Counted from the first letter of the stretch, positions 36,590 to 45,965 are shown. The stretch: 64,000 nucleotides of DNA from Chryseobacterium aahli (GCF_022699665.1 NZ_JALDNB010000008.1:186001-250000), one strand, 5' to 3'. The notes: generated by a model from the letters alone, not told the origin. Numbers and translations are program-made.

Positions 36590-37567
36590 TTACTTTTTGA
36601 TGAATTTTATGCTTTCGGATTGTGTTTTGTTTCCTGAAACTTCAATGAAGTAAGAAGATGCAGGTAATTCTGAAACCGATACTTTTCCGGCTTTTAAATC
36701 TGATGTTTTAATGAGCTTCCCGTCTAAGCTGTAGATGTTTGCTTTAGAATAATTTGACATATCACCTTTAAACTCGATAAAATCCTGAGCAGGGTTTGGA
36801 TAAATTTTAAATGAATCTTTCTTTATAAAATCTGATACCGCTAAAAATGTTTCGTTTAGAGCCTGAGCGACATTGGTAGTTTGATTAATGCTCGCTATAG
36901 GTACGTTAATATTTGCGGTTGTAGTACTTAGCAATGGAAATTTGTGCGTAGCATCGTAATAAGTATATGCAGTGTTTGTAATTGTTCCTATTGGAAAGCC
37001 AATACTAAGACTAAATGTTTGAACAGACTTAATTCTTAAAACATTGGTGTACGTTTTTGAACCCACAATTAAAGTGCCAGCTGCGTCACCAGTAATAGCA
37101 ATATTTCCGCTGAAAGTACCGGATATAGATGGTGAGGTGAATATTCCTGCAGCTGTATCATTATCTATATATCCAAATTGTGCAGGATAGGTGATAAATG
37201 TTCCGTTGTCGGTTGAGAAATTAAGTGTTGCGTCCGGAGTTACCAATCCTGTGATCTCTAATTTGGAAGCAGTGGCTTTATAATATACGGTGTTGCTACC
37301 GTTCACCATTTTGATTGTGCTTCCCGGGAAAGTAGTTATTTCAGTTGGGGTAGGTGTAGAGTAGGTGGTAACGGATGCTGAACCCTGTGTCAAACTTCCG
37401 TTTGAGAACGTTGCGTTATTTCCTGTTGCAGAATTATCAACGGTTCCGTTTACATTAAAGTTGTTGACTGTTTCGCCAGAGATTGGATCATTGAATGCTT
37501 TGGTTATCGTGGTTTGAGCCGATAATACAGCTGTTGACGCCATTAAAAAGAATAGAGTTGTTTTCAT
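36590..37567 (-). CDS. T9SS type A sorted secreted protein
   Basis: A 325-residue exported protein with a signal peptide ending LSAQ and a Thr/Ser/Asn-rich body of unknown fold. The last ~75 residues form a type IX secretion tail: FKIYPNPAQDFIEF, ANIYSLDGKLIKT, LPASSYFIEV and KFIKK. It probably ends on the cell surface. The 227 bp upstream hold no clear promoter. Confidence 0.88.
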   Translation of the reverse strand: MKTTLFFLMASTAVLSAQTTITKAFNDPISGETVNNFNVNGTVDNSATGNNATFSNGSLTQGSASVTTYSTPTPTEITTFPGSTIKMVNGSNTVYYKATASKLEITGLVTPDATLNFSTDNGTFITYPAQFGYIDNDTAAGIFTSPSISGTFSGNIAITGDAAGTLIVGSKTYTNVLRIKSVQTFSLSIGFPIGTITNTAYTYYDATHKFPLLSTTTANINVPIASINQTTNVAQALNETFLAVSDFIKKDSFKIYPNPAQDFIEFKGDMSNYSKANIYSLDGKLIKTSDLKAGKVSVSELPASSYFIEVSGNKTQSESIKFIKK

Positions 37568-37794
37568 GTTTATTTTTTTCTTATAAAGATAATCAAAAAA
37601 TAAATCGTTTTTTTTATTTAATAATGAAGGTTTTGGAGTGTTTATTATGTGATGATTTATTTTAAAAACTTTTCCGTTGTTTTTTTATCAAAATAATTGA
37701 AATGTTACGTGATTTTCATAAGAGATTCTGTATTGTGTTTAGCAGTATTCATAATGCTTTTTTGCTCAGTAGAGTAATTGCTATTTTTTAGTTT

Positions 37795-38235
37795 TTATTT
37801 TTGGTGGAATGCACATTCATGATGTTCATTAATGTATTCGATGGTTGCTTTACAGATTTTTTCTAATGCATCAATATTAATATCAGACAATTTTTTGACG
37901 TAAATACAGGCTTTGCCCATTTTAAATTTCCCAAAATCATCTAATAAATGTATGTTTTCTTCAGTTGGTGAGTAGATGTAGAGTGAAAATTCTGCCTTGC
38001 GTGGTGAGAATCCGATGAGCGGCATATCGCCTTCATGTCCGCTTGCATATTTGTAGTGATAACTGCCAAATCCGATAATCGTTGGTCCCCACATTTTCGG
38101 TTCAAAGCCAGACCATTCGCTCATCAGTTTAATAAGTTCAAAGCTGTCTGCTATCTTCTGTTCGTTTTCGACGTAAGAATTGATAAAATCTGTGACGCTG
38201 GCTTCTGTCTCTGTGGTTTTATTTGTTTTTGCCAT
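37795..38235 (-). CDS. DUF1801 domain protein
   Basis: A 146-residue protein with the DUF1801 pattern DSFELIKLMSEWSGFEPKMWGPTIIGFG, YKYASGHEGDMPLIGFSPRK and AEFSLYI. Small cytoplasmic proteins of this family have no proven function. It is the first (leftmost) of a long run of minus-strand accessory genes. Confidence 0.88.
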   Translation of the reverse strand: MAKTNKTTETEASVTDFINSYVENEQKIADSFELIKLMSEWSGFEPKMWGPTIIGFGSYHYKYASGHEGDMPLIGFSPRKAEFSLYIYSPTEENIHLLDDFGKFKMGKACIYVKKLSDINIDALEKICKATIEYINEHHECAFHQK

Positions 38236-38290
38236 TTTACTTTCTTAAGATTTGACTCTCAAATATTAGGTTTGAAGCTTTATTGTTACA

Positions 38291-39328
38291 TTAAGAATCT
38301 GCGGGATCCGGAGTTATTATTCTGTTTATTTCAGAATTAATTCTTTCAACAACCCATTCTTTTTCGTCAGAAGATAAATCATTTAAAAGATTGTTGTTAT
38401 TTTCATTAAAATCGGTTATTACATCTTCTAAAAACTCTGTTTTAATTTCAGAAATTCGAAGTTGATTGCTCATATCCAGTTCACCTATCTTGGAAATCGC
38501 ACTTTTTAATCTGTTTTGAGTTACGTATTTTCTCAATTCATCTACGATAAAAGATAGATCTTCTGTTTTTGAGGAGATATTAGGAATGAATGACCATTTT
38601 TCAGCTTCATGAAATTTTTCTTCTTCGTCAAATTCTGGGTTTTTCAATTTAATGATTGGTCTGGAAAATAAATTATTATCTGTTTGATTGAAAGGCTTTA
38701 TAACAACCCCTTCAATTAAATTGTCGTTTAATTCCGGAAGGTTAAATTCTTTAGGAACAGTTGAGTTCATTCTAATATTGAAGTTCATGGCTTCATTAAA
38801 TTTCCCAATCAATAATGGCTGTGCATGGAAAATTCCAAACTGATTAAAATATGCTACTGAACTTTCATAATCCAGATAATATTTAGAATATGAACCACTG
38901 GTTTCAATAGCAATGTCAAAAGCACAAAATTCAATATTGGGTGTATAATATACTCCGGTTTGAATGGCGTGTAAATCTTTTACAGAATCGACTTCCGGAT
39001 GAGGATATTTACCTCCAAACAATTCACCATACACAATATATTTTTCTCCTGTTATTTCATTGCTTAACTGTTCAAAAAGGCGCAAAATATTATCTTCTAA
39101 TTTGCTTACAACCAATTGAAAACCAAAAAAATCGTCTGTCCAGTTGAGGTATTCTTTTCTCTTAGCAAATTTAAGATTGCCATTTTCATATACGAAACTA
39201 AAGTTGGCGCCATGTACTTTTTCTGTAACCACCCATTTCAATTTTTCCATTTGGGAAAAATCATTTTCGTTGAGACCTAATTTTTTTAAGTTGTTGGGCA
39301 TTTTCTCGTACCCAGAAAATTCACTCAT
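38291..39328 (-). CDS. T4 Rnl2-type RNA ligase
   Basis: A 345-residue ATP-dependent RNA ligase aligned by eye to T4 RNA ligase 2 over its full length. Motif I is TEKVHGANFS with the nucleotidyl Lys37. Motif III is VYGELFGG, FCAFDI follows, motif IV is EGVVIKPF and motif V is IIKLKNPEF. The C-terminal domain of Rnl2 is also present (YVTQNRLKSAISKIGEL). It seals nicks in double-stranded RNA through ligase-AMP and RNA-AMP steps. All nucleotidyl-transfer residues appear intact. It lies in an accessory region that also holds a metallophosphoesterase; an RNA-repair role is inference. Confidence 0.9.
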   Translation of the reverse strand: MSEFSGYEKMPNNLKKLGLNENDFSQMEKLKWVVTEKVHGANFSFVYENGNLKFAKRKEYLNWTDDFFGFQLVVSKLEDNILRLFEQLSNEITGEKYIVYGELFGGKYPHPEVDSVKDLHAIQTGVYYTPNIEFCAFDIAIETSGSYSKYYLDYESSVAYFNQFGIFHAQPLLIGKFNEAMNFNIRMNSTVPKEFNLPELNDNLIEGVVIKPFNQTDNNLFSRPIIKLKNPEFDEEEKFHEAEKWSFIPNISSKTEDLSFIVDELRKYVTQNRLKSAISKIGELDMSNQLRISEIKTEFLEDVITDFNENNNNLLNDLSSDEKEWVVERINSEINRIITPDPADS

Positions 39329-39358
39329 TGTTTAGTTTTTTATATTAATGATGAGGGC

Positions 39359-40084
39359 TTAATAGTATGTATAATCTTTATAAAGAACACCTGCTATATT
39401 TTGTCTATTGATGTCTCTATAAGTATAAATAACTGTTGGATTTCCATATGTGTCAAAACTCTGAATTACCTGTATTTGATAACTTACCGTCATTTTGCCA
39501 TCTATATTTTCAGTTGTTTTGCTCTTAATTTCATGTATTTTGTTATCTTGATATATAGTTTCAATTTCTTCTACCGATTCTATTTCATCCCCATTTTTGA
39601 TAATATACTTTATCAATCTGTAATTTTTATCTAATGTAACAGTATATACGTAGGGACTTTTTTCAGAAACAATTGAATAGTTATAATTATCTGACCACAC
39701 AAACTTATTGTTGATTTCTTCAGTATTTCCGTGTAAACTTGATATTTCTTTGACAGTTATATTTTTTCCCTTGCCTGAATATTCCTTTTTAAATTTCGCC
39801 GTGGTGTCAGGTGTTCCAAAATTCCATGACCTATTTATTTCAAGAAGATTACCTTGATTATCGAGAGTCATCGTAGATTTTCCGACGTTGGCAGATTTAT
39901 CGGTAGGTATTTTGCCATCTTTTACTGTGCAGGTATATTGTGTTACTTCTTTCACTGCACCTTTGAGCCCATACTCTAATTTCTGAGAGTATGTAGTTTC
40001 GGGGGGGGTACTGCCTTGCCCATTACAAGAGAAGAAGATTTGAGTGAGTAGAAATAATAATGTATTTTTCATAAGTTGTTTCAA
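39359..40084 (-). CDS. Lipoprotein with an 8-C tract, possibly phase-variable
   Basis: A 241-residue lipoprotein (LLTQIFFSC lipobox, Cys20). The body has YD-repeat-like strands (LDNQGNLLEINRSW, VTLDKNYRLIKYII, QSFDTYGNPTVIYTYRD). Just after the lipobox the coding strand contains eight Cs in a row (40001-40008 on the other strand as G8), encoding Thr-Pro-Pro. Such a tract in this AT-rich DNA is a likely slippage site. Function unknown. Confidence 0.7.
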   Translation of the reverse strand: MKQLMKNTLLFLLTQIFFSCNGQGSTPPETTYSQKLEYGLKGAVKEVTQYTCTVKDGKIPTDKSANVGKSTMTLDNQGNLLEINRSWNFGTPDTTAKFKKEYSGKGKNITVKEISSLHGNTEEINNKFVWSDNYNYSIVSEKSPYVYTVTLDKNYRLIKYIIKNGDEIESVEEIETIYQDNKIHEIKSKTTENIDGKMTVSYQIQVIQSFDTYGNPTVIYTYRDINRQNIAGVLYKDYTYY

Positions 40085-40217
40085 ATCATTTAATAGTATA
40101 AGTGTCGTTTATTTTTTTTCTTTAATTTTGTGTCAGTATTTTCAGCTTAAGAGAAAAAGTAAAACTTTCAATCAAATCTAAAAAATCATTTTATAAAAAA
40201 GATACTCTTTACAGTTT

Positions 40218-40301
40218 TTATAACGGTACCGCATCAATTCCTTTTGATTTAAGCTCTTCATAAACTTTTGGATCGTTACTGAAAAGTGTCATCTTCGCCA
40301 T
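40218..40301 (-). pseudogene. Displaced C-terminal fragment of the DUF6892-type gene
   Basis: Overlapping the end of the next gene in another frame, this stretch reads TLFSNDPKVYEELKSKGIDA plus VPL and stops. It looks like the normal end of a DUF6892-type protein, left out of frame by a small deletion or frameshift near 40285. Confidence 0.5.
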
Positions 40302-41079
40302 CCCAATAAGGTGTGATATTCATGTAAATGTCATTTCCACCGTCTTGGTATATTTTAGTGATTTGTTCGGCAAATACCTTGTCGATTTCTAAGTTTTTAA
40401 AGTATTCAATCGCTTCAGGAATCGGTTGGTAACCTTCTTCTTCAAGATCTATTTCTCTTTTTTCGTAAGAATCTACAAACTCAAAAATGTCAAAATTTGG
40501 CTTTATAAGCTCTTTTGTGTACATTAATTCTTCAATGATTGCCAATTTAAAATTGAAGTCTCTAAATTTAATTTTTTCTTCTGAAATTTTGTTAGGTCTA
40601 TATTTATCGGTGTTGATTATCGTTCTTTTCTTTTTGACTTTTTGCCATATTGAAACTTCTTCAATGTTTTTAAATTCATCTTCCGAAAGCCAGGATGAAA
40701 ATTTCACATTCTTCATTTCCATGTCTTTAAAGCTTCGGTCGGCTTCAGTAATGGCGAAAAAATCTGTATAATGTTGATTGTTGATTTTCAAATCTCCATT
40801 AAACTTGTTTTTGGGTAAGAAATTTTCATGAATATCTGCAGTTTTGATAGCCAGCGTTAATGCGTTGCCTTCATTTTTAGGTACAAAAACTTTGATTCCC
40901 AATTCATGCCACATATAAATAGTATTGGTGTCTGTTTCTCCCCATTGTTCATAATAGTCACCAAACTGATTTTTCAAGTCTGAAAAGTTTAAAGGAAATT
41001 CAAAATGTTGATTATTAATTTCAATTCCGCCTTCTGTAACATTAATGATGAATGATTGTTGGTTGTTTTCTTCTATCAT
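40276..41079 (-). CDS. DUF6892/DUF7738-type protein, C-terminus probably truncated
   Basis: A 267-residue acidic protein. The N-terminal half has the pattern NQHFEFPLNFSDLKNQFGDY and YMWHELGIKVFVPKNEG, as in DUF7738-type domains. The C-terminal half resembles DUF6892: FKLAIIEELMYTKELIKPNFD, YEKREIDLEEEGYQPIPEAI and NDIYMNITPYWDGEDD. The frame then ends two residues later, while homologues as I remember them continue for some tens of residues. Family names are from memory. Probably an immunity-like accessory protein. Confidence 0.65.
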   Translation of the reverse strand: MIEENNQQSFIINVTEGGIEINNQHFEFPLNFSDLKNQFGDYYEQWGETDTNTIYMWHELGIKVFVPKNEGNALTLAIKTADIHENFLPKNKFNGDLKINNQHYTDFFAITEADRSFKDMEMKNVKFSSWLSEDEFKNIEEVSIWQKVKKKRTIINTDKYRPNKISEEKIKFRDFNFKLAIIEELMYTKELIKPNFDIFEFVDSYEKREIDLEEEGYQPIPEAIEYFKNLEIDKVFAEQITKIYQDGGNDIYMNITPYWDGEDDTFQ

Positions 41080-41134
41080 ATAAATGTGTTTGAGTGATTT
41101 AATTTTCTATAAGATAATTATTCAATTTTTCTTA

Positions 41135-41689
41135 TTATTCATAAATTCTGCCCATTTCTAATAAATCTCCCAAAGTTTGCCAGCTTACTTCAAATTCCTG
41201 ATCATTATTATCATCAGGGTCTATATAACACCTCATACCACATTCTAAAATAGAGTTAGGATCAAAATTGTACCATCTGTTTCCTGTGTCAGAATCAATT
41301 CCGAAATATTTCTCGGGATCATCCAGCTGCTTACCTTTCATTTTATGTAATTCCGCAATCTGAAATTGCAAAACAGCAATCGTATAATAAATTCCAATGT
41401 CGCCTGCAACTTCATTTTTATCTTCTGAAGAGCTTGCTGCCTTATTCGTAAATTTTTTATATATAGTTTTTTCGTCAGGTGCTTTTACAATCTTTAGCCA
41501 TTCAGCATCAAATTTTTTTGGCTCAGAACTAAATGCGTCCAGAAAAAGTTTTAATAAAGAATCAGCTGTTAAAGTTTGTTCTCTTTCTTGCTCAACCAAT
41601 TTTAGTAACGCCAAGAGATAAGTTTCCAAATCTCTGTTGTCTGTATTATTTCTGTAATTGATTTTATTATAAAATTCGTTATAAGTCAT
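41135..41689 (-). CDS. Hypothetical acidic protein
   Basis: A 184-residue soluble protein, largely helical in its N-terminal half (DRDLETYLLALLKLVEQERE), with a conserved-looking ECGMRCYIDPDDNNDQEFEVSW near the end. No family recognised. It is part of the minus-strand accessory array. Confidence 0.7.
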   Translation of the reverse strand: MTYNEFYNKINYRNNTDNRDLETYLLALLKLVEQEREQTLTADSLLKLFLDAFSSEPKKFDAEWLKIVKAPDEKTIYKKFTNKAASSSEDKNEVAGDIGIYYTIAVLQFQIAELHKMKGKQLDDPEKYFGIDSDTGNRWYNFDPNSILECGMRCYIDPDDNNDQEFEVSWQTLGDLLEMGRIYE

Positions 41690-41737
41690 ATTGTTGATAA
41701 AATGTATTTGTAATAATATTTACATCATTTTAAGAAG

Positions 41738-42145
41738 TTAGTCCATAAATTGTTCTAAATAATATTGTAGCGTAGCGTCATTGCCTGTTACCTCGTTTAT
41801 GAATTCTTTAATGTTTTGTATTAATTCAAATTCATTTGTATTTTCGTTAATATCTATCAGGCTCAATACAATTTGCGGTTCATCATCATTTAAATTGATT
41901 TTTATTACTCTTCCATCATTAATAGTTATTCTTGTGGGCACAGATGGCTTTTTGTGACAATCCTTTATTAGACTTACAATTTCTAAAAGCTTTTCTGTTT
42001 TCATTATTTTTTCACTCCAAACTCTACCATTTTCATTAAAATATTGTGATGTGGATAAAATAATTAAAAGAGAATAAAAACTTTCGTTTTTCTTGATTTC
42101 AATATCAAGTTGTCCTGCAAGAGTATGTATTTCAATCTTAATCAT
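41738..42145 (-). CDS. Hypothetical protein coupled to HD hydrolase
   Basis: A 135-residue soluble protein. Its ATG overlaps the stop of the upstream HD gene by 4 bp (ATGA), so the two are translated together. No domain recognised. It could be an inhibitor or partner of the HD protein, an inference from coupling only. Confidence 0.7.
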   Translation of the reverse strand: MIKIEIHTLAGQLDIEIKKNESFYSLLIILSTSQYFNENGRVWSEKIMKTEKLLEIVSLIKDCHKKPSVPTRITINDGRVIKINLNDDEPQIVLSLIDINENTNEFELIQNIKEFINEVTGNDATLQYYLEQFMD

Positions 42146-42693
42146 TTATTTATATAAATCTCAATTTTTTCGGATAATCTTTTGGCTAAATAGTCATTCC
42201 CTTCTTTTAAATAGTCATGAATGATTTTTGCTTCTTCAAGATATTTTTCTTTCTTCGATTGGTTCCAATAATAGGGTGGTACATATAAATTACAGATTCT
42301 GTCTGCCATTTTAACCGCCCAAACTTCTTTTGGCTGTGCTTTTATTCGTTCTAAGCTATCAATCATTTGATGCTTCTTTTCAAGATTTGTGTTTTTTGTC
42401 AATGCAAGAACGCCTTCTTTCACTTCTTTACCATATTCTTTTTCAAGATCATCTATACTGAAGCTGGTATCTTCTATGGTGTCGTGTAAAAATGCACATT
42501 TTATGGCAAGATCGAAGTTAAAATCAGAAGTGTTTTTAGAAGCATTCATGATTTCAAATACAACGCTGCCGATATGATTGATGTATTCAATTTTTTGATC
42601 TTTACTTTGTCCTCCGTAGGTTTGTCCGTTATGTAGAATGCTTACTTTTTGCCAAATATTCTGCAAATCGTCGATTGTATAAGTGTTATTCAT
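42142..42693 (-). CDS. Small RelA/SpoT-type HD hydrolase (MESH1-like)
   Basis: A 183-residue HD-domain protein. The metal-binding pattern fits the (p)ppGpp hydrolase half of RelA/SpoT: His40 (NHIGSVV), His70-Asp71 followed by EDT (HDTIEDT), FGKEV-like YGKEVKEGVLALTK, and KMADRICNL with the last Asp. There is no synthetase domain. Single-domain members of this type (MESH1-like) hydrolyse (p)ppGpp or NADPH. It is translationally coupled to the following gene. The substrate is an inference. Confidence 0.82.
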   Translation of the reverse strand: MNNTYTIDDLQNIWQKVSILHNGQTYGGQSKDQKIEYINHIGSVVFEIMNASKNTSDFNFDLAIKCAFLHDTIEDTSFSIDDLEKEYGKEVKEGVLALTKNTNLEKKHQMIDSLERIKAQPKEVWAVKMADRICNLYVPPYYWNQSKKEKYLEEAKIIHDYLKEGNDYLAKRLSEKIEIYINK

Positions 42694-42768
42694 TTGGTTT
42701 AATTTTAATAATAATACGCAATTAAAAATGGCTTTGCGTTATGTCTTGTTTACTTTGTTAACTGTTTT

Positions 42769-43647
42769 TTACGGGTATATTATTTTAGCTGTTTTAAAGA
42801 TTTTTATCATTTCTTCCTTTTTCTCATCTGTAAATGCATCATTCCTGACAGACATAAAACATGAATGAAAAAAATTCTCACCTTGAGTAAGATACCAGAC
42901 TTGTGATACTTTACAATTGTATTCTTCATTAATACCATTTTGGATTAAATACATGATCCATGGCTCTTTTGCTTGTAAATCTTTTGCAATAAAGCTAAGT
43001 TCAGCATCTTTTGATTTGCCTTTTGCTGTTTTATATGAATCATCCATGGCCTTTATTAAGTCAACATTTTTCACATCTATATTTGAAGTTAAACTTAAAT
43101 ATTCAGAAGGCTTTTTTATGGTATCAAAAGTATTAGCTATTAAAGTTATATGTTGATTGTTTTTGTAAGAGATATCAGTTATTTTCCATTTTTTTGTGTC
43201 GGGTACTTTCACAAAAATACGTTCCTCTTTCTTTTCTTTATATCCGCATAATTGTAAATACTTCTCATCTACTGATTTACCCAATTCGCGTGCTTCAATA
43301 AAATCTTTACAGGCTTTTTCTTTATTATTAATTTTAAGATAGCTTTTTGCTCTTAATAATAATGCTTCCACATAGAATTCTATAGGGGCTGGTTTTAACG
43401 AAATTAATTTGTTCAAATCTTCTGAAGCTTCTTTGTATTTATCATCATCATACAATAAAGAAGCGCGGAGGTAATAAGCTTCAGAGAATGTAGGGTCAAT
43501 TTCAATTGCTCTACTATATTCTTTTATTGCTCCTTCAAAATCGCTTTGTTCCTGTTTTGATTTTCCACTTTCAAAATATTCTGTGGCTGTTTGTCCAAAA
43601 GTTAAAAAATAGCTTAATAATGTGATCAGTAAAAATTTATACTTCAT
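42769..43647 (-). CDS. Exported TPR-repeat protein
   Basis: A 292-residue protein with a signal peptide ending LTFGQ, followed by about three tetratricopeptide repeats (AIKEYSRAIEIDPTFSEAYYLRA, EASEDLNKLISLKP, EKACKDFIEARELG) and a C-terminal beta-rich domain of ~150 residues that I do not recognise. Probably a periplasmic scaffold. It sits among immunity-like genes. Confidence 0.8.
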   Translation of the reverse strand: MKYKFLLITLLSYFLTFGQTATEYFESGKSKQEQSDFEGAIKEYSRAIEIDPTFSEAYYLRASLLYDDDKYKEASEDLNKLISLKPAPIEFYVEALLLRAKSYLKINNKEKACKDFIEARELGKSVDEKYLQLCGYKEKKEERIFVKVPDTKKWKITDISYKNNQHITLIANTFDTIKKPSEYLSLTSNIDVKNVDLIKAMDDSYKTAKGKSKDAELSFIAKDLQAKEPWIMYLIQNGINEEYNCKVSQVWYLTQGENFFHSCFMSVRNDAFTDEKKEEMIKIFKTAKIIYP

Positions 43648-43725
43648 TCTTTTTTTATTGCTAATGGTTTGATCTTTTTATTCGGTAGGAAATCGAAGTA
43701 CAAAAACCTATATTATTAAATTTTT

Positions 43726-44091
43726 TTAATCTATCATTAATTTTATACGAGTAATTCCATCATCTCCAACATACTCCGAATTATAAACCCTTTTTCCGAT
43801 AATTGATTGAATAGCATCCTCAACATCTGATAATTCTCCAGCCAATTCAAGATTTACATTTTTTGAGATATTAAAAGCATCTTCATCAATAAAGTCGGAA
43901 ACGTGTAAATAAAATTTGTCCAATATATCTTCGAGAGGATATTGAGAATCTTCGTTTTCTTCTAGTTCAAAACTTATTGCAAAAACATAAATGTCTTCTT
44001 CTGTATTTTTATAAATACTGTCTTCAATAAGTTCATATTTAGAGCTATTGTACTTGTCCAAAGCGATTAGTTGAATGTTTTTCATATACAT
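43726..44091 (-). CDS. Hypothetical acidic protein
   Basis: A 121-residue, strongly acidic protein with an alternating strand-helix pattern (YVFAISFELEENEDSQYPLEDIL, DAIQSIIGKRVYNSEYVGDDG). A second ATG two codons in is equally possible. No family recognised; size and charge are typical of toxin-immunity proteins. Confidence 0.65.
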   Translation of the reverse strand: MYMKNIQLIALDKYNSSKYELIEDSIYKNTEEDIYVFAISFELEENEDSQYPLEDILDKFYLHVSDFIDEDAFNISKNVNLELAGELSDVEDAIQSIIGKRVYNSEYVGDDGITRIKLMID

Positions 44092-44112
44092 TTGTTTATA
44101 AGCTTATATTTT

Positions 44113-44988
44113 TTAATGGCTTTTGAAAATGTCTTCAGGCTTAATATTTTCATTAGCAAAAAAGTCTACGATTTCAGTGTAATTTTTGGTTTCTGATTTT
44201 TCAAATTCTTTTAAAAATTTGTGCAATGTTTCCGTTCTATCATTAGGGAATTTCAGCTCCGAGCTTCTATGTTCCACTGAGAAAAATGTTGCCAGTAAAA
44301 ATTCCATGTAAATAACAAAGTCACAATAAGTAAGATCATTATAAGATGCACTATGATCTTCGCCCAAAATGACTGTAGGATTGGGATCATCTTTTGACAA
44401 AACTACGGCTGCATCGTTATAATAATTGAAAAAGTCTAAAAAATACATTTTTGAACCTTCCTCTTTGCTTAATTCTTCATTATATCCAGTATAATCGAAA
44501 TCGGATTTGATAGAATATTTATAAGGATCAATGAATGCCTGAAGAGGAATCAGAGCACAGAAACCTTCAAAATTGGCTCTTTCGTCTTCTCCAGGAGTGG
44601 CTGAAAAGAAGGATTCAATATTTTCATTTTTTTTGTCGATATTTTCCAGATCGGAGGAGTGTAGATTGGAATGCCAAACAATATTTAAACCGTTACTTAT
44701 TTTGTAAAATGCTCTTATATAATTATTAAACTTAAATTTTTTATCAAAATCATATTCTATTTCATCTATAGCTTCATGATTTTCTTCAAATTCATAATCA
44801 TCAATAATAGTTTGTACTACATCGTTTAACATTGAAGTGATTTCTTCTTCAATCTGATCTATTTCGTTATCATTTAAACCTTTGTATTGAACACTTATGA
44901 CTTTATCAACTGAAGGATGTGTATTAAGAATTTTAAGTTTTTCTTCTAATCTTAAAAAATAACTATTTGCCCATTCTGTTTCGTTCAT
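44113..44988 (-). CDS. SUKH (SMI1/KNR4)-like protein
   Basis: A 291-residue acidic protein with a SUKH-like core: IRAFYKISNGLNIVWHSN, ICALIPLQAF-type strand (GFCALIPLQAFID) and MYFLDFFNYYNDAAVVL followed by a DFVIYMEFLLA helix. SUKH proteins are the commonest immunity superfamily of polymorphic toxin systems. Assigned by eye; no cognate toxin is visible. Confidence 0.65.
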   Translation of the reverse strand: MNETEWANSYFLRLEEKLKILNTHPSVDKVISVQYKGLNDNEIDQIEEEITSMLNDVVQTIIDDYEFEENHEAIDEIEYDFDKKFKFNNYIRAFYKISNGLNIVWHSNLHSSDLENIDKKNENIESFFSATPGEDERANFEGFCALIPLQAFIDPYKYSIKSDFDYTGYNEELSKEEGSKMYFLDFFNYYNDAAVVLSKDDPNPTVILGEDHSASYNDLTYCDFVIYMEFLLATFFSVEHRSSELKFPNDRTETLHKFLKEFEKSETKNYTEIVDFFANENIKPEDIFKSH

Positions 44989-45038
44989 TTTATATTTTGT
45001 TTAATTATAGAATTTTCGGTTTATTAGATTTTTTGTTT

Positions 45039-45551
45039 TTATAGGATTTTATCCAAGTATTTTTTTCTCATCAAATCTATAAGAGGAACAAATAAATTGA
45101 TGTCTTCTGTTGTTGCTTTCCAAGTATAATCAACGTTTTTATTTGATAAATTGACTCCGAATTTCCACGTGGAACCGTCTAGAATAATTGCTTTTTCATC
45201 TTGTATGCATTCGGGTAATTTTATCTGCTCTAACTTCGAAAACTGCTCTTTCAAAATTGCAGTGTCTGCTTCTGAAAGAGTTTTTTTGTCAATTATAATT
45301 CTCAGTCTGTCCAGATTGTAGATTCCGTTTGTTCATTGTGTGAAGTTGTATACTGTATCCCATTGTCTAAATCTTGAATAGATAATTCCATCAGAGCTTT
45401 CAACTAAAATTATTTTATAAGGAAATCCTTTAATTGTTGGTGTTTCAGAGAAATAAGCAATGGTTTTTTCTCCATCCTTTAAATTAAAATTCTCTATTTC
45501 AATCTCAGCTGCATTCATCAGAGCTTGTATATCATTTGAAAATCTTTCCAT
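45039..45551 (-). pseudogene. Hypothetical gene split by an in-frame TGA
   Basis: One continuous reading frame of 171 codons is interrupted only by a TGA at 45335-45333. The first part starts MERFSNDIQALMNAAEIEIE and ends VYNFTQ. The frame resumes TNGIYNLDRLRIIIDKKTLS and runs to YLDKIL. The second part has no ATG (only a TTG at 45254). No frameshift is needed, so this is a nonsense mutation, or less likely stop read-through. No family recognised. Confidence 0.75.
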
Positions 45552-45591
45552 TGATTTGATTTTAAATTTTCATGTAATGAGAATTTTTTCC

Positions 45592-45939
45592 TTAGATAGT
45601 TCCATCAATAATTTTTCCGAAGAACATTTCTCTGGCATTATCACCTTCCATGTTTTTATTTTTAATTGTCCAGGCAATTTCAAACAGACCAATTAAGTTC
45701 GACATGGCAAGAGATCGGGTAGGGTCACCAGGAAAACAGAAAAAATGAACTTGTTCAGAAACGACATAGCCTTTACCATTATTTGTTAAGGTTACCCAAA
45801 CAATAGATTTAGCATCTGCTCCTGAATTTCCCAAATCTGTCTCCCATTTCCAGCTTTCATTATCTGTTGCTCCGACTAGAATGACATTATTGTCTACGTC
45901 AATCCAATTCACGACAAGATGTGTAAGTTGTTCTTCCAT
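45592..45939 (-). CDS. Hypothetical protein
   Basis: A 115-residue soluble beta-rich protein (LVVNWIDVDNNVILVGATDN, SIVWVTLTNNGKGYVVSEQV) with a FPGDPTRSLAMSNLIGLFE helix. No family recognised. Part of the accessory array. Confidence 0.65.
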   Translation of the reverse strand: MEEQLTHLVVNWIDVDNNVILVGATDNESWKWETDLGNSGADAKSIVWVTLTNNGKGYVVSEQVHFFCFPGDPTRSLAMSNLIGLFEIAWTIKNKNMEGDNAREMFFGKIIDGTI

Positions 45940-45965
45940 TTCTTTCTGATTAAATTACAGCTGGT

